From positions 38,593-102,592 of the forward strand of contig JAZSPG010000070.1 in the NCBI GenBank assembly GCA_045537295.1: DNA of 64,000 bases, given 5' to 3'. Source of the DNA: Scatosoma sp045537295 (GTDB taxonomy: Bacteria > Bacillota > Clostridia > Christensenellales > Borkfalkiaceae). Numbering within the stretch: position 1 is the stretch's first letter; each line of letters opens with the position of its first letter. This document shows positions 8,659-18,343 of the stretch, piece by piece. Both the position numbers and the translations under genes were made by a program. A model generated the notes under the pieces. The model made no database searches. It was not told the origin of the DNA and worked only from the letters and a program-made list of their open reading frames with translations.

Positions 8659-10572
8659 ATGGCTGAAAGAGTAGAAGGCGAATACGGCGCGGAGCAAATA
8701 CAGGTTCTCGACGGGTTAGAGCATATCCGTAAGCGTCCTGGTATGTATATTTCGTCCACCGACGCAAAGGGTTTGCACCACCTCGTTCACGAGGTCGTGG
8801 ACAACTCTATCGACGAGGCGCTTGCGGGGTACTGTACGCATATCGAAGTCACGATTAACGCGGACGGTAGCTGTACCGTACAGGATAACGGACGCGGTAT
8901 TCCTACCGATATCCACCCCAAAGAAGGTATTTCCACTTTGGAAGTCGTATTTACCAAGGTGAACGCGGGCGGTAAATTCGGCGGGGATTCGGGGTATAAA
9001 GTATCCAGCGGTTTGCACGGCGTAGGCGTAAAAGCGGTAAACGCCCTTTCGGAATGGTTAGAGGCGGAAGTGCGCCACGAGGGGAAAATTTTTAGACAGG
9101 TATATAATAGAGGCGTTCCGCAAAGAAGCGTACAGGTCGTCGGGGAATCGGACGAAATGGGTACGAAAGTTACCTTTATGCCCGACGCGGAAATTTTCGA
9201 AACGGTTATCTTTAATTACGATACCTTAAAGGGCAGACTGCGCGAACTCGCGTACCTGAACAAAGGCTTGCGCATCACCTTGGAGGACAAGCGTACGGGT
9301 GCGGAAAAAACCGACTCGTTCTGTTACGAGGGCGGTATTTGCTCGTTCGTAGAGGAACTGAATAAAAACCGCGAGGAATTGCTGTTCCCTGCGCCCGTGT
9401 ATTTTGAAGAACAAGAGGGCGATACGGTGTGCGAGGTGGCAATTCAGTACAACGAATCGTACAGCGAGGTAATATACAGCTACGCCAACAACGTCAACAC
9501 GATTGACGGCGGTACGCACGTGGCGGGTTTGAAAATGGCGCTCACCAAAGTCATTAACGACGCGGGGAAAAAGCTGAATATATTAAAGGACAACGACAGA
9601 CTGTCGAGCGAGGACGTTATGGAAGGGATTACCGCGGTAGTATCCGTAAAACTCGTCAACGCGCAGTTTGAATCGCAAACCAAGGATAAGCTGAATAACA
9701 GCACCATTCGCGTGTTCGTCAATAAATGCGTTAGCGAGCATATGGGTACGTTCTTAGAGGAAAATCCCTCGGTTGCGAAAGAACTCGTGCTTCGTTGTAT
9801 CACGGCGCAAAAGGCGCGCGACGCGGCACGGAACGCGCGGGAATTAACGCGTAGAAAGGGCGTGCTTGGCTCGACGACGTTGCCCGGGAAACTTGCGGAC
9901 TGCTCGGATAGACGAAGCGAACTTTGCGAAATTTATATCGTTGAGGGCGACTCGGCAGGCGGTACGGCAAAGCAAGGCAGAGATAGAAGATTCCAAGCGA
10001 TTTTGCCACTTAGAGGTAAAATTCTCAACGTAGAAAAAGTGCGCTTAAACCGCGTACTTGAAAACGAAGAAATCAAGTCTATGATTACGGCGTTCGGTTG
10101 CGGTATTTTGGACGATTTCGACGAGAGCAAGCTTAGATACGACAGAATTATTTCAATGACCGACGCCGACGTAGACGGCGCGCATATCCGAATTTTGCTG
10201 TATACTTTCCTGTTCCGTTATATGCGTCCGTTGATTGAACACGGTCACGTGTACGCGGCGAAACCCCCGCTTTACAAGGCGAGTTTCAAAGGTCACGACG
10301 ATTATTTATATTCGGAAGAAGAAAAACTCGAATACGACAAAAACGCGACGGGTAAGATAGAATACCAACGCTATAAAGGCTTAGGCGAAATGAGCAAGGA
10401 ACAACTTTGGGATACGACGATGAACCCCGCGACGCGTACGCTTATCCGCGTTACTATGCAGGACGCGGCGGAAGCGGACCAAATGTTCTCGATGCTGATG
10501 GGGGAAAGCCCTGAACTTAGAAGAAAGTTTATCGAAGAAAACGCGTCGCTCGTAACCGATTTGGATATATAA
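8659..10572 (+). CDS. gyrB: DNA gyrase subunit B
   Basis: ATPase subunit of DNA gyrase, which introduces negative supercoils with GyrA. The N-terminal GHKL ATPase shows RKRPGMYI, the Mg/ATP residues in EVVDNSIDE, DNGRGIP and GLHGVG; the transducer domain follows; the TOPRIM domain carries EGDSAGGTAKQGR and the DADVDG acid cluster. 637 residues is the short Firmicute length. ATG 8659 follows GGGAGAAAAT. gyrA starts 13 bp downstream, so the two form one operon. ParE of topoisomerase IV is the alternative; the neighbouring subunit's GyrA-box argues for gyrase. Confidence 0.95.
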   Translation: MAERVEGEYGAEQIQVLDGLEHIRKRPGMYISSTDAKGLHHLVHEVVDNSIDEALAGYCTHIEVTINADGSCTVQDNGRGIPTDIHPKEGISTLEVVFTKVNAGGKFGGDSGYKVSSGLHGVGVKAVNALSEWLEAEVRHEGKIFRQVYNRGVPQRSVQVVGESDEMGTKVTFMPDAEIFETVIFNYDTLKGRLRELAYLNKGLRITLEDKRTGAEKTDSFCYEGGICSFVEELNKNREELLFPAPVYFEEQEGDTVCEVAIQYNESYSEVIYSYANNVNTIDGGTHVAGLKMALTKVINDAGKKLNILKDNDRLSSEDVMEGITAVVSVKLVNAQFESQTKDKLNNSTIRVFVNKCVSEHMGTFLEENPSVAKELVLRCITAQKARDAARNARELTRRKGVLGSTTLPGKLADCSDRRSELCEIYIVEGDSAGGTAKQGRDRRFQAILPLRGKILNVEKVRLNRVLENEEIKSMITAFGCGILDDFDESKLRYDRIISMTDADVDGAHIRILLYTFLFRYMRPLIEHGHVYAAKPPLYKASFKGHDDYLYSEEEKLEYDKNATGKIEYQRYKGLGEMSKEQLWDTTMNPATRTLIRVTMQDAAEADQMFSMLMGESPELRRKFIEENASLVTDLDI

Positions 10573-10585
10573 GGAGAAAAATGAA

Positions 10586-13219
10586 ATGGCAAAGAAAGAT
10601 ACTAGCCCCGAATTAACCGAGGAATTTAAGAAAACGCTTGCGATGACCAAAATGCTGGACGTAGAGGTGGACGACGAGTTAAAGCGTTCGTTTATCGCGT
10701 ACGCAATGGCGGTAAATAAATCGCGTGCTATTCCCGACGTTCGCGACGGGTTAAAACCCGTGCATAGACGAATACTCTATTCCATGCACGAAATGGGCTT
10801 GTACAACGACAAGGCGTTTAGAAAATGCGCCCGTATCGTCGGGGACTGTATGGGTAAATTTCACCCCCACGGCGACAGCTCGGTGTACGACGCGCTCGTA
10901 AGATTAGCGCAGGATTTCACCATCAATTTCCCGCTCGTTGACGGACACGGTAACTTCGGTTCGGTGGACGGCGACTCAGCGGCGGCTATGCGTTATACGG
11001 AGGCAAGACTTACCAAACTCGCCTCGGAAATGCTTCGCGATTTAGACAAGGAAACGGTAGATTTTATCCCCAACTTCGACGGTAGCGAGGAAGAACCCAC
11101 CGTTTTGCCCGCAAGATATCCAAACCTTCTCGTCAACGGCGCGGACGGTATCGCCGTCGGTATGGCGACGAATATCCCGCCCCATAATTTAGCCGAGGTT
11201 ATCGACGGTACGATTGCAATGATTGACAACCCCGAAATCACGGTGGACGAGCTTATCGAGTATATCCCTGCGCCCGATTTTCCCACGGGCGGTGTGATTA
11301 TGGGCAGGAGCGGTATCCGCCAAGCGTATAGAACGGGACAAGGACATCTCGTCATTCGTTCTAAATGCGAAATCGAGGAATACGGCACGGGCGCGAATAT
11401 CCGTTCGCGTATCGTCGTAACCGAAATTCCCTATCAAGTGAATAAAGCACAACTTATCAAGACGATTGCCGATATGGTAAACGACAAGCGTTTAGAGGGT
11501 ATTTCGGATATCCGCGACGAGTCGGATAGGGACGGTATGCGTATCGTCATTGAAGTCAAAAAGGACGCCAACGCACAGGTCGTTTTGAATACGCTGTATA
11601 AAAAGACCAAATTACAAAGCTCGGACGGTATTATCCTGCTTGCGCTCGTAGAAAACGGTACAGAACCCAAAACGCTCAATCTTCGCGACGTTTTGTATCA
11701 TTATCTCAACCATCAAAAAGAAGTTATCACGCGCAGAACGCGTTACGATTTGAACAAGACGGAAGAACGCGCGCATATTATCGCGGGGTTAGTGCTTGCG
11801 CTTGCCAACGTAGACGAAGTTATCCGAATTATCAAAGCGTCGGCGGACAAGAACGAGGCGATTGCGGGTTTGACGGGTGCGTTCGAATTAGACGAAAAGC
11901 AAGCCAACGCCATTTTGGAAATGCGTTTGCAACGGCTCACCTCGCTGGAAGTGGAAAAGCTCAAAGACGAGCTTACCGCGTTGCAGTTGACGATTGCGGA
12001 CTTAAAGGACATTCTCGCCAACGAAAGCAGGGTAATGCAAATTATCCGCGACGACTTAACGGAAATTAAGTCGAAGTACCCCTCGCCCAGAAAAACGGAA
12101 ATTTCCGTCGATTACGGTAATATCGAGGACGAGGATTTAATCGACAAAGAGGACGTCGTTATCTCTATCACGCATTCGGGCTATATCAAGCGTTTGCCCG
12201 TCGCGGAATACAAAGCGCAAAACCGCGGTGGCAGAGGGATTACGGGTCATAAACCCAAAGACGAGGACTACGTGGAAAAGATGTTCGTTTGTTCCACGCA
12301 CGACCCTATCTTGCTGTTCTCGTCCAAGGGTAAGGTGTACTCGATTAAGGGCTACGAAATCCCCGAGGCGAACAGAACGGCAAGGGGCAGAGCGGTGGTG
12401 AATATCGTTCAGCTCGACCAAGGCGAAAAGATAGAAACGGTGTTGCCCGTATTAGAAAACGGCAACGGGTATTTGATAATGGCGACGGAAAAGGGCTTGA
12501 TTAAAAAGACCTCGACGGACGAATTTAAGCGGATAGCAAGAAACGGTAAAATCGCGATAAAATTGCAAGAGGACGACAGGTTGATTGCCGTGCGCTTTGC
12601 AACGGGTGAGGACGAAGTACTCGTCGCCTCGCGTGGCGGTAAATGTATCCGTTTCTCCGAACAAGACGTGCGCCCCACGGGCAGAGGCACGCAGGGCGTT
12701 AAAGCGATTACGCTTGGCAAAGACGATATCGTCGTGGATATGCTTATCGTAGACAAAACGCAAGATTTGTTCACGCTCACTTCGCTTGGCTACGGCAAGC
12801 GTTCGAAGCTCGACGACTACCGTTTGCAAAGCCGTGGCGGTAAGGGTATCAAGGCGGGCGTGTTCAACGAAAAGACGGGGTATCTCGTCAACTTCAAACC
12901 TGTCACCGACGAGAATGATATTATGATTATCACGACGAGCGGTATTATTATCCGTATGCACGCGGATGCGATAAGCTGTATCGGCAGAGCGACGCGCGGT
13001 GTAAGGGTTATGAACGTGAAAGACAGCCTTGTGGCGACGGTAGACGTCACCGAACGCGACGACGAGGCGGAAGTCGAAGCACCCGAGGAAACGGCGGACG
13101 ATTTAAGCCCCGAGGACTTGGTTGGCGAAACGGAAGTCGAAGAGGTAGAAGAAACGACGGTTTTGGACGAAGAACAAACGAACGAAACCACCGACGATAC
13201 GCCGAGCGACGAAGAATAA
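10586..13219 (+). CDS. gyrA: DNA gyrase subunit A
   Basis: Breakage-reunion subunit of gyrase. The catalytic Tyr is residue 137 in AAMRYTEARL. The quinolone pocket reads HPHGDSSVYD, with Ser and Asp at the two classic resistance positions, i.e. susceptible-type residues. The C-terminal beta-pinwheel contains a GyrA-box-like QNRGGRG that wraps DNA, which separates it from ParC. The last ~55 residues are an acidic tail of Glu, Asp and Thr; such tails modulate supercoiling in some gyrases. 877 residues. ATG 10586 is preceded by AAGGAG; an earlier ATG at 10581 is out of frame. Confidence 0.95.
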   Translation: MAKKDTSPELTEEFKKTLAMTKMLDVEVDDELKRSFIAYAMAVNKSRAIPDVRDGLKPVHRRILYSMHEMGLYNDKAFRKCARIVGDCMGKFHPHGDSSVYDALVRLAQDFTINFPLVDGHGNFGSVDGDSAAAMRYTEARLTKLASEMLRDLDKETVDFIPNFDGSEEEPTVLPARYPNLLVNGADGIAVGMATNIPPHNLAEVIDGTIAMIDNPEITVDELIEYIPAPDFPTGGVIMGRSGIRQAYRTGQGHLVIRSKCEIEEYGTGANIRSRIVVTEIPYQVNKAQLIKTIADMVNDKRLEGISDIRDESDRDGMRIVIEVKKDANAQVVLNTLYKKTKLQSSDGIILLALVENGTEPKTLNLRDVLYHYLNHQKEVITRRTRYDLNKTEERAHIIAGLVLALANVDEVIRIIKASADKNEAIAGLTGAFELDEKQANAILEMRLQRLTSLEVEKLKDELTALQLTIADLKDILANESRVMQIIRDDLTEIKSKYPSPRKTEISVDYGNIEDEDLIDKEDVVISITHSGYIKRLPVAEYKAQNRGGRGITGHKPKDEDYVEKMFVCSTHDPILLFSSKGKVYSIKGYEIPEANRTARGRAVVNIVQLDQGEKIETVLPVLENGNGYLIMATEKGLIKKTSTDEFKRIARNGKIAIKLQEDDRLIAVRFATGEDEVLVASRGGKCIRFSEQDVRPTGRGTQGVKAITLGKDDIVVDMLIVDKTQDLFTLTSLGYGKRSKLDDYRLQSRGGKGIKAGVFNEKTGYLVNFKPVTDENDIMIITTSGIIIRMHADAISCIGRATRGVRVMNVKDSLVATVDVTERDDEAEVEAPEETADDLSPEDLVGETEVEEVEETTVLDEEQTNETTDDTPSDEE

Positions 13220-13238
13220 TTAAATAAAGCAAAACGAA

Positions 13239-13277
13239 AAAATCGGGGGTTGCGTATTAGGCGCAACCCCCGATTTT
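13239..13277. terminator. Bidirectional terminator between gyrA and P-type ATPase
   Basis: A 16-bp perfect stem (AAAATCGGGGGTTGCG and complement) with a seven-base loop; A/T flanks on both sides suit both convergent genes. Confidence 0.92.
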
Positions 13278-13290
13278 ATATGCAAACGAT

Positions 13291-15855
13291 TTATTGTTCG
13301 TCGGCGGGATTGATTAAATCGAAGAATTTGATAAGGAAACCCGAAACGGGGAAACTTGCCTGTACGATAATAATCAAGAGCAAGAGCTGTTGCAAATTGA
13401 GCTCAATATTCGACCAACCCTCGAACACAAATTCGCCGACTAAGGGTACGGAAACGACGACGACGCACAGGAATGCGGACACGATAAACAGCACCGCGCG
13501 CACGATATTAAACGGTTGGCAGATACGGTACAGCATTACCAGACCGCAGAAGGTAAGCGCAAGCATCATCATTGCCTCGTATTCGGTGGCGACCGTTCCG
13601 CCTTGCGTGAACTCGAATTTTTCGGAAAGCGGGGTTTGATGCACGACGTACAAGGTTAAAATACCAAGCGCCATCGTCAGCGCGCCGGGTATGGCTCGGC
13701 TTAGTACGTAGGGGATAAACTTGCCTTTGACGCGTTCGGTGTTGGGCTGTAAGGACAAAACGAACGACGGAATGGCGCTGATAAACATTTCGTACATCAA
13801 CATATTGCTCGTCGTGAAGAAGTATTCGCTTTTCAAAGCGATACAAACGACGGACAAAACGAGGGTGAGTAGCGTTTTCATAATATACAGCGAAGACGAG
13901 TCTTTAATGTTATTGATAACCCGTCTGCCCTCGTTGACGATTTTGGGCATAGAACCAAAATTATTATCTTGTAAAACGAGGTTGGAAACGTTTCTCGCCG
14001 CCTCGCTACCCGAGGCTACGGACACTGCGCAATCCGCCTCTTTCATAGCCAAAATATCGTTCACGCCGTCGCCCGTCATAGCGACGGTATTGCCCGCCTT
14101 TTTAATCGAGCGGATTAAAATCGCCTTTTGTTCGGGTGTAACCCGACCGAATACCGTATACGCGTTCGCCGCGTTTTCCACTTCCAAATCAGACAAACCT
14201 TCCAAGGAAATGAAATGCGAGGCGTTCTTAATTCCCGCTCGGCGCGCCACTTCGGACACCGTTACGGGATTGTCGCCCGAAATTACTTTCACGGCAACGT
14301 CGTTTTCTCTAAACCATTTAATGGTATCAATGGCGTCGGGTCGGATATTGTCCGAAAGGGTGATAATAGCCACCGCCTTTGCGCCCACGGGCAGTTTATC
14401 GCCTTGTAATTGCCCCGTCGCGTGCGCCACTACCAGCACGCGCAAACCCATTTGCGCGTATTGCTTGACGATTTTATCTATTTTTACGGGCAGGGGCTTT
14501 AACACGAACTCAGGCGCACCCATAATATAAGTACCCGCGCCCTCGAAAGTGACCGCCGAAAGCTTTCTCGCGGACGAGAACGGCAGGGTGCTGATAGGCT
14601 GTAACGCCGAGGAATGTCCAAACCGCTCGTAAAGCGCGATAGAGGTTTGGTTGTTATCGCTAAGTGATGCGTTAATCGAACCGATAATATCGTCGATACC
14701 AAATTCCGAATTATTATTGAGCAAAATGCAGTCGCTTACCTTCATTCTGCCGTCGGTAATCGTTCCCGTCTTATCTAAACACAAGACGTTGACGCGCGCC
14801 AGCATTTCCAAGGAATACATATCTTGTACCAAGGTATTGTATTTGGCAAGCCGAATCATACCCACCGACAGCGCCACCGTGGTAAGTAGCAACAAGCCCG
14901 AGGGTATCATACCGATAACGACGGACGCGGTTTTTTGTATGGTTCCGCTAAGCACGGTATCGCCTGAGAGCAAGGTTTTCCAAAACCCGCCCGTGACGGC
15001 GAGGTCCGCCCATTCCTTGCCCACCGCGCCGAAGTTGGTGAAGAACATCAAAATTGCGACGGGTACGATAGCCAAACCGATAATTTTAATAAACAGCGTA
15101 ATCGAGTTCATAATTTCGGAGTTGGGGCGTTTGTACTTCTTCGCGCGCGCCGTGAGCTTGCTAATATAGGTATTTTCGGCGACCTTATCCACGCGTACCG
15201 CGATTTTTCCGCTCGCGACGAACGAACCCGCGTAAATAAAATCCCCGTCCTCTTTTTTGATAGGTACGGATTCACCCGTCAAAAGCGATTCGTTGAGTTC
15301 CGCGTTGCCTTCCACGCAAACACAGTCCGCGGGGACTTGTTGACCCATCGTCAAAATCAAAATATCGTCCACGACGATTTGTTCGACGGGGATATCCAAG
15401 CGTTCCCCGCCTCGCACGACTTTTGCGGTAGGGGAGGACAAAATCGCAAGCTTATCTATTTTGCGTTTCGCGCGGATTTCCTGAAAAATACTCACGAAAA
15501 TATTGCAAAGGAAAATACCCACGAACAAGAACTGCGATAAAGGCGCGCGCGCCAAAGCGAGCGCAAGCGCCGCAATCAAACAAAGCAAGTTGAAAAAGGT
15601 GCAAATATTCCCGATAAAAATACTACGGTAGGTTTTGGAATATTTTTTCGCCGTTCTGTTCACCAAGCCCTGCGCAATCCGTTCTTCCACTTGTTTCGCG
15701 GAAAGCCCCTCGTTCGCGTCCGCGTTAAAACGGCGCACGTTAACCTGCGCTTGCGTTGGTTTATTCTTTTTCAAAAAGGAAAATACCCCCTGTTTTTCCG
15801 TTTGCAACGGTTTTTCGGTTGTGTTTTCCGTTTCCAAGGTATTGTTTTTTGCCAT
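13291..15855 (-). CDS. P-type cation-transporting ATPase
   Basis: Membrane cation pump of the P-type superfamily. Motifs in order: TGES-type actuator loop (LLTGESVPIKK), the phosphorylated Asp in CLDKTGTITDG, and the hinge GDGVNDILAMK. Two membrane hairpins precede the actuator and phosphorylation domains; the segment before DKTGT reads GMIPSGLLLL, and about six further helices close the protein. There is no Cys-Pro-Cys motif, so it is not a copper or heavy-metal pump. The pattern resembles the CtpE-like subgroup linked to calcium, but the ion is an inference. Start at ATG 15855 with GAGG upstream, preferred over ATG 15865-15867, which overlaps that site. 854 residues. Confidence 0.88.
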   Translation of the reverse strand: MAKNNTLETENTTEKPLQTEKQGVFSFLKKNKPTQAQVNVRRFNADANEGLSAKQVEERIAQGLVNRTAKKYSKTYRSIFIGNICTFFNLLCLIAALALALARAPLSQFLFVGIFLCNIFVSIFQEIRAKRKIDKLAILSSPTAKVVRGGERLDIPVEQIVVDDILILTMGQQVPADCVCVEGNAELNESLLTGESVPIKKEDGDFIYAGSFVASGKIAVRVDKVAENTYISKLTARAKKYKRPNSEIMNSITLFIKIIGLAIVPVAILMFFTNFGAVGKEWADLAVTGGFWKTLLSGDTVLSGTIQKTASVVIGMIPSGLLLLTTVALSVGMIRLAKYNTLVQDMYSLEMLARVNVLCLDKTGTITDGRMKVSDCILLNNNSEFGIDDIIGSINASLSDNNQTSIALYERFGHSSALQPISTLPFSSARKLSAVTFEGAGTYIMGAPEFVLKPLPVKIDKIVKQYAQMGLRVLVVAHATGQLQGDKLPVGAKAVAIITLSDNIRPDAIDTIKWFRENDVAVKVISGDNPVTVSEVARRAGIKNASHFISLEGLSDLEVENAANAYTVFGRVTPEQKAILIRSIKKAGNTVAMTGDGVNDILAMKEADCAVSVASGSEAARNVSNLVLQDNNFGSMPKIVNEGRRVINNIKDSSSLYIMKTLLTLVLSVVCIALKSEYFFTTSNMLMYEMFISAIPSFVLSLQPNTERVKGKFIPYVLSRAIPGALTMALGILTLYVVHQTPLSEKFEFTQGGTVATEYEAMMMLALTFCGLVMLYRICQPFNIVRAVLFIVSAFLCVVVVSVPLVGEFVFEGWSNIELNLQQLLLLIIIVQASFPVSGFLIKFFDLINPADEQ

Positions 15856-15887
15856 AAATCGCCTCATAAAACGAATATATTGATACT

Positions 15888-15916
15888 ATTATAACATACC
15901 TGCGTGAAAAATACAA
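15888..15916 (-). promoter_or_regulatory. Sigma-A promoter of P-type ATPase
   Basis: Minus strand TTGTAT (15911-15916), 17-bp spacer, TATAAT (15888-15893). Divergent from the serS promoter only ~50 bp away. Confidence 0.8.
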
Positions 15917-15966
15917 GTTTTTTAAGGAATTTTTAGAGGAAAATGGCGCGTCCGCTTTGCATTTAA

Positions 15967-15995
15967 TTGCTTTTCCTTGAAAAAAGTTGTATAAT
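15967..15995 (+). promoter_or_regulatory. Sigma-A promoter of serS
   Basis: TTGCTT (15967-15972), 17-bp spacer, TATAAT (15990-15995). The ~30-base leader is too short for a T-box. Confidence 0.8.
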
Positions 15996-16030
15996 AGGAA
16001 AAACGAAAGAAAGTTAGGAGCAGTAAACAA

Positions 16031-17320
16031 ATGATTGACATCAATCTTATTCGTACCAACGCGGAACTCGTAAAAGAAAATATCCGTAAAAAATTCCAAG
16101 ACCACAAGCTTCCGCTCGTGGATAAAGCGTTGGAATTAGACGCAAAACGCCGTGCGCTTATCGCAGAGGGCGACGCGCTTCGCGCTTCCCGTAACACCTT
16201 ATCTAAGCAAGTGGGCTTGCTGATGAAAGAGGGGAAGAGGGACGAGGCGGAAAGCGTGAAAGCGCAGGTGAAAGCCAACGCCGACAGACTGCTTGCTATC
16301 GAGGCGGAAACGGCAGAAGTCGAAACCGCGCTCAAAAAGACGATGATGAGTATTCCGAATATTATCGCCGACGACGTGCCTATCGGAAAAGACGATAGCG
16401 AAAACGTAGAGTTGCAACGCTTCGGTGAAGCGAAAACGCCTGATTTTGAAGTACCCTATCATTTGGATATTTTAGAGAAATTAGACGGTATCGACGTGGA
16501 TTCGGCGCGCCGTACCTCAGGGCAAGGCTTTTACTATCTCACGGGCGATATCGCTCGGCTTCATTCGGCGGTGCTTACCTACGCGCGCGATTTTATGATT
16601 GACAAGGGCTTTACCTACGTCATTCCGCCGTATATGATTCACGGCGACGTCGTTTCGGGCGTGATGAGCTTTGACGAAATGGAAAATATGATGTACAAAA
16701 TCGAGGGCGAGGACTTATACCTTATCGGTACGAGCGAACACTCTATGATAGGTAGATTTATGGGTCAGATTATCGACGGTAATAAATTACCCTTAGCGCT
16801 TACTAGCTATTCGCCCTGTTTCCGTAAAGAAAAGGGTGCGCACGGTATTGAGGAACGCGGTATTTACCGTATTCACCAGTTCGAAAAGCAAGAAATGATA
16901 GTCGTTTGCCGACCCGAAGAGAGCGAGGCTTGGTATGAAAAGCTTTGGAGCTATACGGTAGAGCTGTTCCGTTCGTTAGATATCCCCGTCAGACAGCTGG
17001 GTTGCTGTTCGGGCGATTTGGCGGACTTGAAATACAAGAGCTGTGACGTTGAGGCTTGGAGCCCCCGTCAGCAAAAATATTTCGAGGTCGGCTCGTGTTC
17101 CAACCTCACGGACGCGCAGGCAAGACGGCTGGCAATCCGCTATAAAGACGCGGACGGCAAGGTAAAGCTCGCGCATACCTTAAACAACACGGTGGTTGCA
17201 CCGCCCCGTATGCTGATAGCGTTCGTGGAAAACCATTTGCAAGCGGACGGGAGCGTCGTAATTCCCAAGGCTTTGCAGGCGTATATGGGCGGTAAGCAGG
17301 TAATTACCCCGAAAAATTAA
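16031..17320 (+). CDS. serS: Seryl-tRNA synthetase
   Basis: Charges tRNA-Ser (and tRNA-Sec where present). The N-terminal ~110 residues form the long coiled-coil arm that grips the tRNA extra arm. The class II catalytic core shows motif 2 (FRKEKGAHGIEERGIYR) and a variant motif 3 (LNNTVVAPPRMLIAFVEN), where other bacterial enzymes have a Gly-rich LNGS form; this variant is familiar from Clostridia. 429 residues, normal. ATG 16031 with AGGAGC upstream. Monocistronic with its own promoter and terminator. Confidence 0.96.
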   Translation: MIDINLIRTNAELVKENIRKKFQDHKLPLVDKALELDAKRRALIAEGDALRASRNTLSKQVGLLMKEGKRDEAESVKAQVKANADRLLAIEAETAEVETALKKTMMSIPNIIADDVPIGKDDSENVELQRFGEAKTPDFEVPYHLDILEKLDGIDVDSARRTSGQGFYYLTGDIARLHSAVLTYARDFMIDKGFTYVIPPYMIHGDVVSGVMSFDEMENMMYKIEGEDLYLIGTSEHSMIGRFMGQIIDGNKLPLALTSYSPCFRKEKGAHGIEERGIYRIHQFEKQEMIVVCRPEESEAWYEKLWSYTVELFRSLDIPVRQLGCCSGDLADLKYKSCDVEAWSPRQQKYFEVGSCSNLTDAQARRLAIRYKDADGKVKLAHTLNNTVVAPPRMLIAFVENHLQADGSVVIPKALQAYMGGKQVITPKN

Positions 17321-17323
17321 CGC

Positions 17324-17349
17324 AAAAAGACCGCATAGGCGGTCTTTTT
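17324..17349 (+). terminator. serS terminator
   Basis: AAAAAGACCGC, four-base loop, GCGGTCTTTTT: an 11-bp stem ending in five T. Confidence 0.88.
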
Positions 17350-17374
17350 CAAGGAAATTCGCAAGGAAAATATA

Positions 17375-18343
17375 ATGAAATATCTCTTTTTCGATATAGA
17401 ATGTGCCGGGGTCTTTAAGACGAAGGCGAAAATTTGCGCGTTCGGCTATTGTTTGACGGACGAGCGGTTTCGCATACTCGAAAAAGAGGATTTGCTCGTC
17501 AATCCCTTGGGCAATTTTCATTTGACGGATAGAAAGGGCGAACAGGGGCTTGTGTTGCCTTATAAATACGAGGATTTCAAAAAGTACCCCACTTTCCCGC
17601 AACGCGCCGACAAAATTTACGCGCTGTTACAAGATAGCGATACGCTGGTGTTCGGTCACGCCGTCATGAACGACGTGAAGTACCTCAACTTAGAGAGCAA
17701 GCGGTTTTTCCTGCCGTCCTTTTCGTTCTCGTTCGCGGACACGCAGTTTTTGTATATGAACAAAATCGGGGATTTTTCAAGACAGTTCGGTTTGGGGAAA
17801 ATCGCCGAGGAGCTGGGCGTAGAATTTACCCCGCATCGCGCGGTGGACGACGCGTACGCGACGATGCGCGTAGCCGAGGCTATGTGCAAAGCGGAGGGGG
17901 TAACGCTTTTGGGACTTTTGGAAAAATACCAAATTTCACTTGGCAAAATCGCCGATTACGAGGTGATACAAAGCTCGTCCGTTGCGTTTGAAAACTTCAA
18001 AAGAGAACGGGAAAAGGCCAAGGAAGAACGCGAACGCGCGCGTGTGGAATTTCACATTTTCGCGGACAGAGAAAAGCGCAAACGCGCAAAGGACGGAAAA
18101 CTCAAAAACAAGACGGTATGTTTTTCGCACGCCGTCGAGTTGCAAACCCCGCTCGCAAAAAAATTGTTAAGTTACGCGTTGGCGCAAGGCTCGCGCGTGA
18201 CCTTCCGCGCGGAAGAATGTGACGCGTATATTTGTTTCGAGGGCGAAACGGGCGCAAGGCTGAAATCGGTACAAAACCGTAACGCACAAATTTACACCCC
18301 GCAACAGTTCGCGAAATTTTTAGGAATGGACGAAAATGTGTAA
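17375..18343 (+). CDS. DEDDh-type 3'-5' exonuclease with C-terminal BRCT-like region
   Basis: Exonuclease of the DnaQ/epsilon superfamily. The catalytic acids are visible as FDIE near the N-terminus, the Asp of GHAVMNDVKYL, and the final HRAVDDAY block (His plus Asp), so DEDDh type. A charged coiled-coil-like stretch (residues ~205-245, many Lys, Arg, Glu) leads to ~75 C-terminal residues (KTVCFSHAVE to the end) shaped like a BRCT fold, as found in some polymerase-III-like nucleases; that part is inference. ATG 17375 after AAGGAAAA. It overlaps the next methyltransferase gene by 8 bp, so the two are translationally coupled. A repair or RNA-trimming role is possible. Confidence 0.82.
   Translation: MKYLFFDIECAGVFKTKAKICAFGYCLTDERFRILEKEDLLVNPLGNFHLTDRKGEQGLVLPYKYEDFKKYPTFPQRADKIYALLQDSDTLVFGHAVMNDVKYLNLESKRFFLPSFSFSFADTQFLYMNKIGDFSRQFGLGKIAEELGVEFTPHRAVDDAYATMRVAEAMCKAEGVTLLGLLEKYQISLGKIADYEVIQSSSVAFENFKREREKAKEERERARVEFHIFADREKRKRAKDGKLKNKTVCFSHAVELQTPLAKKLLSYALAQGSRVTFRAEECDAYICFEGETGARLKSVQNRNAQIYTPQQFAKFLGMDENV

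Noticed and set aside
8659..13219. Topoisomerase IV (parE-parC)
   Set aside because: The A subunit has a GyrA-box-like QNRGGRG and an acidic tail, which fit gyrase.
15996..16030. T-box riboswitch for serS
   Set aside because: The promoter leaves only ~30 bases of leader and no T-box or specifier stem.
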